Shown here: positions 1 through 8,942 of the stretch, piece by piece
How the letters are laid out: the number at the start of each line of letters is the position of its first letter
How positions within the stretch are numbered: position 1 is the first letter of the stretch
Assembly: GCA_035578005.1 (NCBI GenBank)
Contig: DATJYK010000244.1
Location: 1-25,750 of the forward strand
Source of the DNA: Gp13-AA77 sp035578005
GTDB taxonomy: Bacteria; Acidobacteriota; Terriglobia; UBA7540
DNA: 25,750 bases
Direction: 5' to 3'
Notes under the pieces: model-generated
Seen by the model: only the letters and a program-made list of their open reading frames with translations
What the model was told of the DNA's origin: nothing
The model's database searches: none
Program-made: the position numbers and the translations under genes

Positions 1-214
1 ATGGCGATAACCGCATCAGACTCGCGCATACGATCCCCAAGAACCTCGACTGGGGCAGAAAAGGCTGGGTGACAGTCTGGGGAAAGCATAGGGAACGCTG
101 AGGGACCTAAACTGAACCGGAAACGAGTTTTTCCGGGGCAATTGTATCGCCAAACCCCAGACGCCGTTCGATGCAAGATTTCTCATAAATCCCAGTTGTC
201 TCTCCCGCGGCAAG

Positions 215-262
215 CCACATATCTTGGCAAGTCGTTCATTCCTTTTGACATTCCGGCCTGCC
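215..262 (-). repeat. Degenerate repeat, copy 3
   Basis: Minus strand starts GGCAGGCCGGAATGTC and reaches TATGTGG. All three reading frames show some residue conservation against copy 2, so I cannot say whether it was ever coding. Confidence 0.55.
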
Positions 263-337
263 AAGGGTGTTTCCCACTATTCCTACCCTTCTCCCTCGAA
301 CATAGCCGGGTGCGCGCCCATTTCGTGCTTGTAACCT

Positions 338-385
338 CCACATAACCCCGTACATCTCTGATTCCTTTGCACATTCCGGCCAGCC
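338..385 (-). repeat. Degenerate repeat, copy 2
   Basis: Minus strand starts GGCTGGCCGGAATGTG and reaches TATGTGG at the same spacing as the other copies. The first 25 bases match copy 3 at 22 positions, and lie 123 bases from it. Confidence 0.55.
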
Positions 386-536
386 ACCGGATTTCGCTCC
401 GCCCCGCGATGTAACCGTTACTTGGCGACGGGAGCTGGGATGCGGTTTCATCCGTCCTCCCTTACTTCCCTTGCTCCGATATAAACCTGGATACCCTTCT
501 TTATCAACTATATTGCGGCTTCGTTCGTCGGGAGAG

Positions 537-571
537 CAGAAGTCAGAAGCCAGATGCCAGGAGTCAAGAGC
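537..571 (+). repeat. Five tandem heptamers, consensus CAGAAGC
   Basis: Five consecutive seven-base units: CAGAAGT, CAGAAGC, CAGATGC, CAGGAGT, CAAGAGC. Each begins with CA and differs from the consensus at one to three positions. Heptamer tandem repeats of this kind are known between genes in some bacterial lineages (for example the STRR repeats of cyanobacteria). Confidence 0.65.
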
Positions 572-599
572 ATCGACGGAGCCGATGATCGCCGTGGTG

Positions 600-642
600 C
601 CAACATACTTTCCCATATCCTTGTGCCTCAATCACATTCCGG
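600..642 (-). repeat. Degenerate repeat, copy 1
   Basis: Minus strand reads CCGGAATGTG, then 25 variable bases, then TATGTTGG. The same pair of anchors at identical spacing occurs at 338-379 and 215-256. This copy is the most diverged. Confidence 0.4.
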
Positions 643-650
643 GTCCGTTC

Positions 651-689
651 GGCGCCTTCGGAGGCCGGGGCAAGTCGGGCAAGCCCCGG
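651..689 (-). terminator. GC-rich hairpins downstream of gene F
   Basis: A perfect seven-base stem (CCGGGGC at 665-671 with GCCCCGG at 683-689, loop of 11) lies about 105 bases past the stop of F, next to a smaller hairpin (GCCT-TCGG-AGGC). There is no T-tract after it in the direction of transcription, so it is at best a weak or factor-assisted terminator. Confidence 0.25.
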
Positions 690-793
690 ATCTACTCCGG
701 ATATACTATCGACCGGCCGCCCTTGCCCGAGCGCGCCCTTCCACAACACATCCTGCGAGGACGTTCGTCCCTTCCGCTGCTCCACGTCCATGA

Positions 794-3700
794 TTAATCG
801 CGACTCTCGGGTGATCCTTCTTCGTGGTGCGTCGAAAGGGTAAAGTGGAAGCTGGCGCCGGTCCCGTCTTTGGCCGTGGCCCAGAGCCGGCCTCCATGGG
901 CCTGAAGAATGGAACTGCTAATGGAAAGTCCCATGCCCATGCCGCCGGGCTTCGTGGTGTAGAAAGAGTCAAAGATCTTGTCGATCGTCTGAGCGTCAAT
1001 ACCTATCCCCGAGTCTTCAACCGTTACCTGCACCTGGTCCGGGTCAATGTTCCGTGTGGTAATCACCAGTTCTCGCGCCCGGTCGCCTACACTGCTCATG
1101 GCTTCAATGGCGTTCATCAGCAGGTTCAGCATCACCTGCTGCAACTGCACTCGGTCGGCTGAAACCGGTGAAAGATCATCGGCAAACTGCGTTTGGACGA
1201 TCACGCTCTCTTTCTTTGCCTCGTCCGCGACAAGGGCGAGGACGTCCTGAATTGTTTCATTCAGATCGAGCCTCTCTCGAGACGTTGCAGCCCTTTTTGC
1301 CAGGGCCCGAAGCCGGGCGATCACTTCACCGGCTCGCTTCCCATCGCGGACGATGCGGCGGGCATTTTCCCGGGCCTCCTCCAGGTTAGGTACGGCTGCA
1401 GCCAGCCAACGCAGGCAAGCGCTGCCGTTACTCACGACGCCCGCGAGCGGCTGATTGACTTCATGCGCGATCGAGGCGGCCAGTTCCCCCAGCATGCTCA
1501 CGCGGTTGATGTGTGCGAGATCGGCCTCGAGTTGGCGCAGCCTCTCGCGCTCTTCTTCGGCGCGCTTGCGATCGGTGATATCATTATTGCTCTCCAGGAT
1601 TGCCACCGGCGCACCTTGCTCATCGCATTGCAAAGCTAAGCGGCACGCCACCACGATCCGGGTCCCGTCCTTTCGGGTATGAAGAAGTTCCCCTTCCCAG
1701 CGACCTGCACGGGTCACCTCTGCTATAACTTCCTCGCGAGGTTTCGGGAACACTGTCTTCAGTAACTCGTACACAACGGTGCCAACTGCTTGCTCTGCGG
1801 TCCAGCCGTACTGCTCCTCGGCGCCGCGATTCCAGTACTTGATCACCCCTTGCATGTCCGCCACAAAAATGGTGTCGTGCGTGAGATCGAGGAGATTTGC
1901 CTGTTCTCGCAAGGTCTCTTCAGCCCGCTTGCGATCATCGATGTCGGCGCTCGTGCCATACCACTTGACGATTTCTCCCGCTTGGTCGCGGAGCGGTACG
2001 TTGCGGATCAACAGCCACCGATATTGCCCGTCCGCCCTGCGTACGCGAGCTTCAGTCTCCATCGGCTTCCCACACGCCACGGCCGCGCGCCACTCATCCA
2101 CGAACCTGGCAAGGTCGTCGGGGTGGACTGCCGCCTCCCAGCCCCAACCCAGTCCCCCCTCCAATGAGACTCCGCTGAACTCAAGCCAACGCCGATTGAT
2201 GAAATCGAGGGAGCCGTCCGGCAGAGCGCTCCAGACGTATCCCGGGATGGTGTCAATCACCTCCCGAAGCTGCTTGGACTTCGTCTGAAGTTGGTGGACG
2301 CGGAACTGGTAGGCTGCCCACAGCAGCGCCAGAAGAACCACCGCGCAGAGGGCACGGAACCAGTTGGTCTTCCACCGCGGGGGCGTGATGAGAATGGGCA
2401 GCGACACCCCTTCTTCATTCCATACACCATCACTGTTTGATCCCTGCACGCGAAAAACGTACTTGCCGGGATCTAGATTGGTGTAAGTGGCGAGGCGCTG
2501 ATTGCTGCCCACCTCGTTCCAGCCAGGTTCTAAGGGCTCCAACCTATATCGATAACGGTTCTTCTGGGAATTTGCGTAACTCAACGCCGCGAATTCAAAG
2601 GAGAAGACATTGTCCCGGTAGGAAAGCGTCAAGGAATCGGCGTATGGGATGGCTTTCTCGAGCACCGACTTGGCGCCGATAGAAACAGGTTTGTTGAAGA
2701 TCTTGAAGCTAGTGACCACTACAGGTGGCACGTAGGGACTGTCGCGGATACCTTCGGGGAAAAATGCATTGAATCCATGGCTGCCGCCAAAAAACATCTC
2801 CCCATCTGGTCCTTTTGTGTAACTGCCCCCGCTGAACTCATCAGCCTGCAAGCCGTCGGACACGTCGTAGCTTCTAAACGTGCCCGTCTGAGGATCGAAC
2901 CGGGAAAGCCCTTTCTTAGTGCTGAGCCAAAGCCTGCCGGCCTTGTCTTCCAGAATTCCCTGAATTGCGCTACTGGGTAGGCCCTGGCTTTCCGTGTAGC
3001 GAGTGAAGGTTTCATTTTGACGGTTGAACCGGTACAGTCCATCCAAGGCTCCCAGCCACAATGTTCCAGCCCGGTCTTCAAGCATGGCGGTGATGTCGCC
3101 GCCCTGGAGTTTGTGAGGGTCATGCGGGTCGGGCGTGTAGTTGACAAAGGTTTTCGTCCTGTCATCGTAGCGGCTCAGCACGCCCTCCCCTCTCGATATC
3201 CATAGCACTCCGAAACGATCTTGATAGAAGCCCGAGGCGGCTTTCCCATAGCTGGTCGGATTCCTCGGATCAGGCCGATAGTAAGTGAACTGCTCGTTTG
3301 CTGGATCCAAACGAGTGACGCCGTCAATATGCCCCACCCATAGCTGCGCGCTTCGATCTCCATAGATTCGGATAACGTGATCAGAAGTCAAGCTGTTGGG
3401 ATCATCGGGGTTGTGCCGGTAATGTTTGAACCGCCCGGTGCGTTCATCGAACCGGTCAACACCGCTGCCCCAGCCACCTAACCAGAGATAGCCGCGCGCA
3501 TCTTTGTAAATGCTATTAACGTCAGTGCCCTTGCTAATTGCGTTTCTGTCTTCCAGCCCGCGAACGTAATGGGTGATTTTCCCGGTCTTTAGATCCAACC
3601 TATCCAAAGCGCGAGGGAAGAAACCTAGCCACAAAATACCCTTGGAATCTTCATAAATCGAGGTGACCTTGCCAGGGGAGAGACTATTGGGGTCGCCGGG

Positions 3701-4936
3701 GCGATGGACATGACGGCCGAACTGTTCTTGCTGGAAATTGAGAATATTAAGCCCCCCATTCTCGGTTCCCACCCACAGCACGCCACCCCTATCCTGACAA
3801 ATCGAGACGATGGCGTTATCGCTTAGGCTATCCGGGTCGCTGTCGACATGTTGAAAGAGGCGCGTGAACTGTTCTGTTCGCCGGTCAAAGTAATAAAGGC
3901 CCAGGCTCGATGGTACCCAGAATCCCTTCTGCCCATCGACGAGCGGCTTGCTATTGACCAGGCCGACCGCACGTGCGCCAACTGGGTATTTCGCGAGTCG
4001 CTCTGCCTGGGGATCGTATTTGATGAGCCCGGTGATCGGGAGATAGGCCAGCATCCACAAGTTGCCGGCCCCGTCTTCGTACACATAATCTGCACCCACA
4101 TTCCTGGTTGGAAAAGGGCGCGTAATCTGTCCTGTTTTTGGGTTCAAATGGAACAGGCCACGCCTGCCAACAAACCAAATATCCCCTTTGCGGCCCTCGA
4201 TAACTTTAGTGATCCTGTCAACAAATTGGCCATCGCTGTCATTCCGGTAATGAGTAAAGGTTCCGTTCGACGGATCAAACTTGTCCAGGCCGCTTGCTTC
4301 GGTGCCAAACCACAGAAAACCGTGCCTGTCCCGGGCGATACTGTTGACCGAATCGGATACGAGACTGTTGGGATTGGTGGGGTCGTGACGATAACGCGTG
4401 AAGCGTTCGGTTGCGGGATCGAATTTGTTCACCCCGCCAGTATAGGTGGCAATCCACAGATGGCCCTGCTCGTCCTCCATGAGATCCGTGATCAAATTGG
4501 CGCTTAGGCTTTCAGGGGTCTCGGCCTTGTTCTTGTAAACGACGAAGTCGTTGCCATCGTAGCGATTGAGGCCGTCTCGCGTGCCAAACCACATGAAGCC
4601 TCGGCGATCCTGCAAAATGGCAGTGACAGAGCTTTGAGATAGGCCATCGCTGGTGGTGACGTGGGTAAATCTGACGTCTCCCACCCCAGCATGGCCTCCC
4701 TGAGCGTGGATATTCTGAAAGTTGCGGGGAGTCGAGCCCGCTCTCCCTTCGCGGTCGCCGCGGAGGCCAGCCTTCGTCATCAGGTGGGCGAGGCCTGTGT
4801 TCGTGCGTTCGACAATTGCGACTTTGGCCGGGCGGGGTTCAGCTGCGATGGCAAATGAAGCGAAAATAGCGCACAGAAGTGGAATCCAGCTCGCATTCCG
4901 CAAGCCCAAGGCTGTATTTTGGCGGATCTTGATCAT
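794..4936 (-). CDS. Gene F: propeller sensor histidine kinase with two PAS domains
   Basis: Membrane sensor kinase of about 1,380 residues, last gene of the array. Seen: signal peptide (about 1-32, ending SFAIAA), propeller with blades such as FMWFGTRDGLNRYDG (about 88-730), Y_Y_Y (about 790-852), membrane helix (about 860-880), PAS (about 890-1005), second PAS (about 1008-1130), HisKA with His1158 in AHEVNQPL, and HATPase with DSGIG near 1306 and GMGMGL. The ATG at 4936 matches the start of E and has GGATG nearby upstream. In-frame ATGs at 4951 and 4987 are possible. The frame is open to 5248 only because gene E's HATPase also lacks stops in that frame. It combines the C/E propeller type with the double-PAS block of B. 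The residue after the G2 box differs from the paralogs (SISSSIL instead of SISRSIL). Confidence 0.92.
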   Translation of the reverse strand: MIKIRQNTALGLRNASWIPLLCAIFASFAIAAEPRPAKVAIVERTNTGLAHLMTKAGLRGDREGRAGSTPRNFQNIHAQGGHAGVGDVRFTHVTTSDGLSQSSVTAILQDRRGFMWFGTRDGLNRYDGNDFVVYKNKAETPESLSANLITDLMEDEQGHLWIATYTGGVNKFDPATERFTRYRHDPTNPNSLVSDSVNSIARDRHGFLWFGTEASGLDKFDPSNGTFTHYRNDSDGQFVDRITKVIEGRKGDIWFVGRRGLFHLNPKTGQITRPFPTRNVGADYVYEDGAGNLWMLAYLPITGLIKYDPQAERLAKYPVGARAVGLVNSKPLVDGQKGFWVPSSLGLYYFDRRTEQFTRLFQHVDSDPDSLSDNAIVSICQDRGGVLWVGTENGGLNILNFQQEQFGRHVHRPGDPNSLSPGKVTSIYEDSKGILWLGFFPRALDRLDLKTGKITHYVRGLEDRNAISKGTDVNSIYKDARGYLWLGGWGSGVDRFDERTGRFKHYRHNPDDPNSLTSDHVIRIYGDRSAQLWVGHIDGVTRLDPANEQFTYYRPDPRNPTSYGKAASGFYQDRFGVLWISRGEGVLSRYDDRTKTFVNYTPDPHDPHKLQGGDITAMLEDRAGTLWLGALDGLYRFNRQNETFTRYTESQGLPSSAIQGILEDKAGRLWLSTKKGLSRFDPQTGTFRSYDVSDGLQADEFSGGSYTKGPDGEMFFGGSHGFNAFFPEGIRDSPYVPPVVVTSFKIFNKPVSIGAKSVLEKAIPYADSLTLSYRDNVFSFEFAALSYANSQKNRYRYRLEPLEPGWNEVGSNQRLATYTNLDPGKYVFRVQGSNSDGVWNEEGVSLPILITPPRWKTNWFRALCAVVLLALLWAAYQFRVHQLQTKSKQLREVIDTIPGYVWSALPDGSLDFINRRWLEFSGVSLEGGLGWGWEAAVHPDDLARFVDEWRAAVACGKPMETEARVRRADGQYRWLLIRNVPLRDQAGEIVKWYGTSADIDDRKRAEETLREQANLLDLTHDTIFVADMQGVIKYWNRGAEEQYGWTAEQAVGTVVYELLKTVFPKPREEVIAEVTRAGRWEGELLHTRKDGTRIVVACRLALQCDEQGAPVAILESNNDITDRKRAEEERERLRQLEADLAHINRVSMLGELAASIAHEVNQPLAGVVSNGSACLRWLAAAVPNLEEARENARRIVRDGKRAGEVIARLRALAKRAATSRERLDLNETIQDVLALVADEAKKESVIVQTQFADDLSPVSADRVQLQQVMLNLLMNAIEAMSSVGDRARELVITTRNIDPDQVQVTVEDSGIGIDAQTIDKIFDSFYTTKPGGMGMGLSISSSILQAHGGRLWATAKDGTGASFHFTLSTHHEEGSPESRD
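825..1573 (-). repeat. Common transmitter module, copy in F
   Basis: HisKA plus HATPase coding block, nearly the same DNA as in A, B, D and E. From the phospho-acceptor codon to the stop it is the same length as in B and D. The DHp segment after the H-box (RWLAAAVPNLEEA) differs from the A/B/E version. Confidence 0.85.
1574..2299 (-). repeat. Double-PAS block, copy in F
   Basis: 726 bases encoding the linker after the membrane helix and both PAS domains. The block at 17496-18221 in gene B has exactly the same length and is nearly identical by eye. Confidence 0.85.
2382..4936 (-). repeat. Propeller block, copy in F
   Basis: Signal peptide, propeller and most of the Y_Y_Y region. The block has exactly the same length (2,555 bases) in E, with scattered substitutions and long identical runs. 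Confidence 0.85.
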
Positions 4937-5012
4937 GCAGTCATCCAACATCAATTGGGCTCGCAGTCTACCAGTAACTCCACTCATGGCCACCGAATTG
5001 ACTTTGCCCGCT

Positions 5013-8000
5013 TTATGTCTGGCTCCATAGTCTCGGCACCTCGCTCCTCGTCGGGAGCTTGGGTTCTTCTTCGTGGTACGTCGGAAGGGCAAAGTGGAAG
5101 CTTGTGCCTGGGCCGTCCTTGACCGTAGCCCACAGTCTGCCCCCATGGGCCTGAAGAATGGAACGGCTAATAGAGAGTCCCATGCCCATGCCGCCGGGCT
5201 TGGTGGTGTAGAACGAGTCGAAGATCTTGTCGATCGTCTGAGCGTCAATACCTATCCCCGAGTCTTCAACCTTTACCTGCACCTGGTCCGGGTCAATGTT
5301 CTGCGTCGTGATCACCAGTTCTCGCGCCCGGTCACTCACACTGCTCATGGCTTCGATAGCGTTCATCAGCAGGTTCAGCATCACCTGCTGCAACTGCACT
5401 CGGTCGGCTGAAACCGGTGAAAGGTCATCGGCAAACTGCGTTTGGGTGATCACGCTCTTTTTTGTCGCTTCGTCCTTTACGAGGGCGAGGACGTCCTGAA
5501 TTGTTTCATTCAGATCCAGCCTCTCTCGAGACGTTGCAGTCTTTTTTGTCAGGACCCGAATCCGGGTGATGATTTCACCGGCTCGTTTTCCGTCGCGGAC
5601 GATGCGACGGGCATTTTCCAGAGCTTCGTCCACATTAGGCGGATTTCCGGTCAGCCAACGGAGGCAGGCGCTGCCGTTGCTCACGAGGCCCGAAAGCGGC
5701 TGGTTGACTTCATGCGCGATCGAGGCGGCCAGTTCTCCCAGCATGCTCACCCGGTTGATGTGGGCGAGATCGGCCTCGAGTTGGCGCAGCCTCTCGCGCT
5801 CTTCTTCGGCACGTTTGCGATCTTCAATATCGGTTGCTACGCCACACCATTTCACCACCTTCCCGCGTTTGTCGTGCAGGGGCCTGGCACGCGTCTGGAA
5901 CCACCGATACTCGCCGTCCACGCCGCGGCGTAATCGCGTCTCATACTCCAAAGGCTCGCCTTTAGCCGCCGAAGTCCGCCACCTCCCGATAACTCTTTTG
6001 AGATCGTCGGGATGAATTGCAGCCTGCCAGCCGGAGCCTGACGCCTGCTCCACCGTCATCCCCGTATATTTCACCCAGCCCCTGTTCACGAAGGTGCGGT
6101 AGCCGTCGGGCCGGGCAACAAACGCCAGGGCCGGCATGGTTTCAACGGCTTCGCGAAACTTCTGTTCCTCCCGCTGCAGTTCGCGCACACGGAGTTGATA
6201 AAGCCCCCAGAGCAATCCGAGCAGGGCCACCAGAAACGCCGCGCGAAACCACCTTGTATTCCACCAGGGGGGCGTGATGACAATGGACAGTGACACCCCT
6301 ACTTCATTCCATACACCGTCGCTGTTGGACCCCTGCGCGCGGAAAATATATTTGCCGGGGTCTAGATTGGTGTAAGTGGCCAGGCGCTGCTTGCTGCCCA
6401 CCTCGTTCCAGCCAGGTTCTAAGGGCTCCAGCCTATATCGATAACGGTTCTTCTGGGAATTTGCGTAACTCAACGCCGCGAATTCAAAGGAGAAGACATT
6501 GTCCCGGTAGGAAAGCGTCAACCCATCGACGTAGGAGATTGCTTTCGCGAGCACCGACTTGGAGCCGATGGGAACGGGTTTGTTGAAGATTTTGAAGCTA
6601 GTGATCACCACCGGCGGCACGTAGGGATTGTCGCGGACCTGTTCGGGGAAGAATGCATTGAACCCATTGCTGCCGCCAAAGAACATCTCCCCATCAGGCC
6701 CTTTTGTATAACAGGCCGCACTGAACTCATTAGCCTGCAAGCCGTCGAACACGTCGTAGTTTCTAAAAGTCTCCGTTCGAGGGTCGAACACGGAGATCCC
6801 CTTCTTAGTGCTGAGCCAAAGCCTGCCGATCTTGTCTTCCAGAATCCCCTGAATAGCGCTACTGGGCAGGCCCTGGCTTTCCGTGTAGCGGGTGACGGCT
6901 CCGTTTTGACGGTTGAACCGGTACAGTCCATCCGAGGCCCCCAGCCATAATGTTCCAGCCCGGTCTTCGAGAATGGCATTGGTGTCGCCGCCCTGGAGTC
7001 TGTGAGGGTCACGCGGGTCGGGCGTGTAGTTCACAAAAGTCTTCGTCTTCTCATCGTAGCGGCTCAGCACGCCCTCGCCTCTCGATATCCATAGCATGCC
7101 GGAACGATCTTGATAGAAGGCCTCGGCGGCATTCCCATAGCTGGTCGGATTCTTTGGATTGGGCCGATAGTAAGTGAACTGCCCCGTCGCCGGATCCAAA
7201 CGAGTGACGCCGTCAATATGCCCGACCCATATCTGTCCGCTTCGATCTCCATAGATGCGGAGAACGTGATCAGAAGTCAAGCTGTTGGGCGCGTCAGGGT
7301 CGTGCCGGTAATGCTTGAAACGCCCAGTGTGCTCATCGAACCGGTCAAGACCGCTACCCCAGCCACCTAACCAGAGATAACCGCGTGCATCTTCGTAGAT
7401 GCTATTCACGTCAGTGCCTTTGCTAGTTGCGTTTCTGTCTTCCAGGCCGCGAACGTAATGGGTGATTTTCCCGGTCTTTCGATCCAATCTATCCAGGGCG
7501 CGAGGGGAGAAACCTACCCACAAAATACCCTTGGAATCCTCATAAATCGAGGTGACCCTGCCAGGGGAGAGACTATAGGGGTCGCCGGGGCGATTGGTAT
7601 AACGGCCGAACTGTTCTTGCTCGAAATTGAGAATATTAAGCCCCCCATTCTCGGTTCCCACCCACAGCACGCCACCCCTATCCTGATAAATCGAGACAAC
7701 GGCATTATCGTTGAGGCTATCCGGGTTGCTCTCGACATGCTGAAAGAGGCGTGTAAACTGTTCTGTTCGCCGGTCAAAGTAATAGAGGCCCAGGCTCGAT
7801 GGTACCCAGAATCCCTTCTGCCCGTCGGCCAGAAGCTTGCTACCCTCCAGGCCGACAGCACGGGCGCCAACTGGGTATTCCGCGAGTCGCTCTGCCTGGC
7901 GATCATATTTGATGAGCCCGACGATCGGGGCATAGGCCAGCATCCACAAGTTGCCGGCCCCGTCTTCGTACACATAATCTGCACCCACATTCCTGGTTGG

Positions 8001-8825
8001 AAAAGGGCGCGTAATCTGTCCTGTTTTTGGGTTCAAATGGAAGAGGCCACGCCTGCCAACAAACCAGATATCCCCTTCGCGACCCTCGATGAGTTTAGTG
8101 ATCCTCCCCACAAACTGGCCATCGCTGTCATTTAGATAATGAGTAAAAGTTCCGGTCGATGGATCAAACTTATCGAGGCCGCTTGCTTCGGTGCCAAACC
8201 ACAGAAAACCGCGCCTGTCCCGGGCGATACTATTAACCGAATCGGAGATGAGACTGTTGGGATTGCTGGGGTCGTGACGGTAGCGTGTAAAGCGTTCGGT
8301 TGCGGGATCGAATTTGTCCACCCCGCCAGTATAAGTAGCGATCCACAAATAGCCCTGATCGTCCTCCGTCAGATCCTCAATTCGATTGGCGCTTAGGCTT
8401 TCAGGGTCGTCGGCCTTATTCTTGTATACGATGAAGGCGTTGCCATCATAGCGATTGAGGCCGTCTCGGGTGGCAAACCACATGAAGCCCCGGCGATCCT
8501 GCAAAATGGCAGTAACAGCGCTTTGAGATAGGCCATCGTTCGTGGTGAGGTGGGTGAATCTGAGGTCTGTCGCTCGAGCAAGGCCGCCCTGAGCATGGAT
8601 ATTCTGAAGTTGGCGGGGGATCGAGTCAGCTCTCCCTTCGCGGTCCCCGCGGAAGCCAGCCTTCGTCGTCGGGTGGGCGAAGCGTGTGTACGTGCGTTCG
8701 ACAATTGCGACTTTGGCCGGGCGGGGTTCAGCGGCTACGGCACATGAAGCGTGAATGACGCAGAGAAGCAAGATCCGGCTCGCACCCCGCAAGGCCCGCG
8801 CCGTATTTTGGCGGATGGCGATCAT
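5013..8825 (-). CDS. Gene E: propeller sensor histidine kinase with one PAS domain
   Basis: Membrane sensor kinase of about 1,270 residues. Seen: signal peptide (about 1-32), propeller (about 88-730), Y_Y_Y (about 790-852), membrane helix (about 858-878), PAS (about 890-1010), HisKA with His1038 in AHEVNQPL, and HATPase with DSGIG and GMGMGL. The ATG at 8825 matches the conserved start of C and F; a TTG at 8861 is in frame but lacks a ribosome-binding site. The region from the start codon to beyond the Y_Y_Y domain has the same length as in F. The PAS matches C, and the transmitter matches A, B, D and F. The C-terminus runs ten codons longer than in B, D and F, with a unique tail after HEEE. 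The stop lies 76 bases before gene F. Confidence 0.93.
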   Translation of the reverse strand: MIAIRQNTARALRGASRILLLCVIHASCAVAAEPRPAKVAIVERTYTRFAHPTTKAGFRGDREGRADSIPRQLQNIHAQGGLARATDLRFTHLTTNDGLSQSAVTAILQDRRGFMWFATRDGLNRYDGNAFIVYKNKADDPESLSANRIEDLTEDDQGYLWIATYTGGVDKFDPATERFTRYRHDPSNPNSLISDSVNSIARDRRGFLWFGTEASGLDKFDPSTGTFTHYLNDSDGQFVGRITKLIEGREGDIWFVGRRGLFHLNPKTGQITRPFPTRNVGADYVYEDGAGNLWMLAYAPIVGLIKYDRQAERLAEYPVGARAVGLEGSKLLADGQKGFWVPSSLGLYYFDRRTEQFTRLFQHVESNPDSLNDNAVVSIYQDRGGVLWVGTENGGLNILNFEQEQFGRYTNRPGDPYSLSPGRVTSIYEDSKGILWVGFSPRALDRLDRKTGKITHYVRGLEDRNATSKGTDVNSIYEDARGYLWLGGWGSGLDRFDEHTGRFKHYRHDPDAPNSLTSDHVLRIYGDRSGQIWVGHIDGVTRLDPATGQFTYYRPNPKNPTSYGNAAEAFYQDRSGMLWISRGEGVLSRYDEKTKTFVNYTPDPRDPHRLQGGDTNAILEDRAGTLWLGASDGLYRFNRQNGAVTRYTESQGLPSSAIQGILEDKIGRLWLSTKKGISVFDPRTETFRNYDVFDGLQANEFSAACYTKGPDGEMFFGGSNGFNAFFPEQVRDNPYVPPVVITSFKIFNKPVPIGSKSVLAKAISYVDGLTLSYRDNVFSFEFAALSYANSQKNRYRYRLEPLEPGWNEVGSKQRLATYTNLDPGKYIFRAQGSNSDGVWNEVGVSLSIVITPPWWNTRWFRAAFLVALLGLLWGLYQLRVRELQREEQKFREAVETMPALAFVARPDGYRTFVNRGWVKYTGMTVEQASGSGWQAAIHPDDLKRVIGRWRTSAAKGEPLEYETRLRRGVDGEYRWFQTRARPLHDKRGKVVKWCGVATDIEDRKRAEEERERLRQLEADLAHINRVSMLGELAASIAHEVNQPLSGLVSNGSACLRWLTGNPPNVDEALENARRIVRDGKRAGEIITRIRVLTKKTATSRERLDLNETIQDVLALVKDEATKKSVITQTQFADDLSPVSADRVQLQQVMLNLLMNAIEAMSSVSDRARELVITTQNIDPDQVQVKVEDSGIGIDAQTIDKIFDSFYTTKPGGMGMGLSISRSILQAHGGRLWATVKDGPGTSFHFALPTYHEEEPKLPTRSEVPRLWSQT
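5065..5822 (-). repeat. Common transmitter module, copy in E
   Basis: HisKA plus HATPase block homologous to that in A, B, D and F. The DHp segment (RWLTGNPPNVDEALEN) is the version shared with A and B. Confidence 0.85.
5823..6161 (-). repeat. Single-PAS block, copy in E
   Basis: 339 bases encoding the PAS domain (ALAFVARPDGYRTFVNRGW). The copy in gene C has the same length and differs by scattered substitutions. Confidence 0.85.
6271..8825 (-). repeat. Propeller block, copy in E
   Basis: Collinear partner of 2382-4936 with no net insertion or deletion. Confidence 0.85.
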
Positions 8826-8942
8826 GAAAATGGGACTGAATCTTACCTCAACAACCAACAACAGACCGTGATCCTGCTCACGTGGAATGCGTGGTCTTCG
8901 GCAACAAAAACCACGTCCACAAATGCGATAACGGCCTTAGAA
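8826..8942 (-). repeat. Duplicated intergenic region, D-E copy
   Basis: 117 bases between the stop of D and the start of E. It is a near copy of 16606-16715, differing by a few substitutions and a short insertion. Confidence 0.85.
8882..8920 (-). promoter_or_regulatory. Hairpin between D and E
   Basis: Minus strand: GTGGA plus CGTGGT pairs with ACCACG and TCCAC, separated by a three-base bulge; loop of 14. It lies about 22 bases past the stop of D, with no T-tract after it. It could protect, pause or attenuate the transcript between genes. Confidence 0.4.

Larger units (their letters stand above)
1..793. other. Region downstream of the array without a recognisable gene
   Basis: About 790 bases between the end of gene F and the window edge. 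Short open frames exist on both strands, including a 75-codon minus-strand frame that starts two bases after the stop of F (791 to 564) and a 131-codon frame (631-236). None shows a known domain, and none has a convincing ribosome-binding site. The region holds a three-copy degenerate repeat, a heptamer tandem repeat and GC-rich inverted repeats, listed separately. It looks like intergenic or decayed sequence. Confidence 0.6.

Noticed and set aside
236..791. Minus-strand frames of 75 and 131 codons after gene F as small genes or a truncated regulator
   Set aside because: No receiver or helix-turn-helix motif, no convincing ribosome-binding site, and repeats run through both. I cannot support a gene.
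4937..5248. Upstream extension of gene F (also seen for B to 20870 and D to 13082)
   Set aside because: The added residues are out-of-frame translations of the preceding gene's HATPase. Signal peptides and ribosome-binding sites support the internal starts.
3848..8135. Similar plus-strand frames of about 220 codons at 3848-4507 and 7458-8135
   Set aside because: They resemble one another only because E and F are paralogs. Both are antisense to the propeller coding regions and have no known domain.
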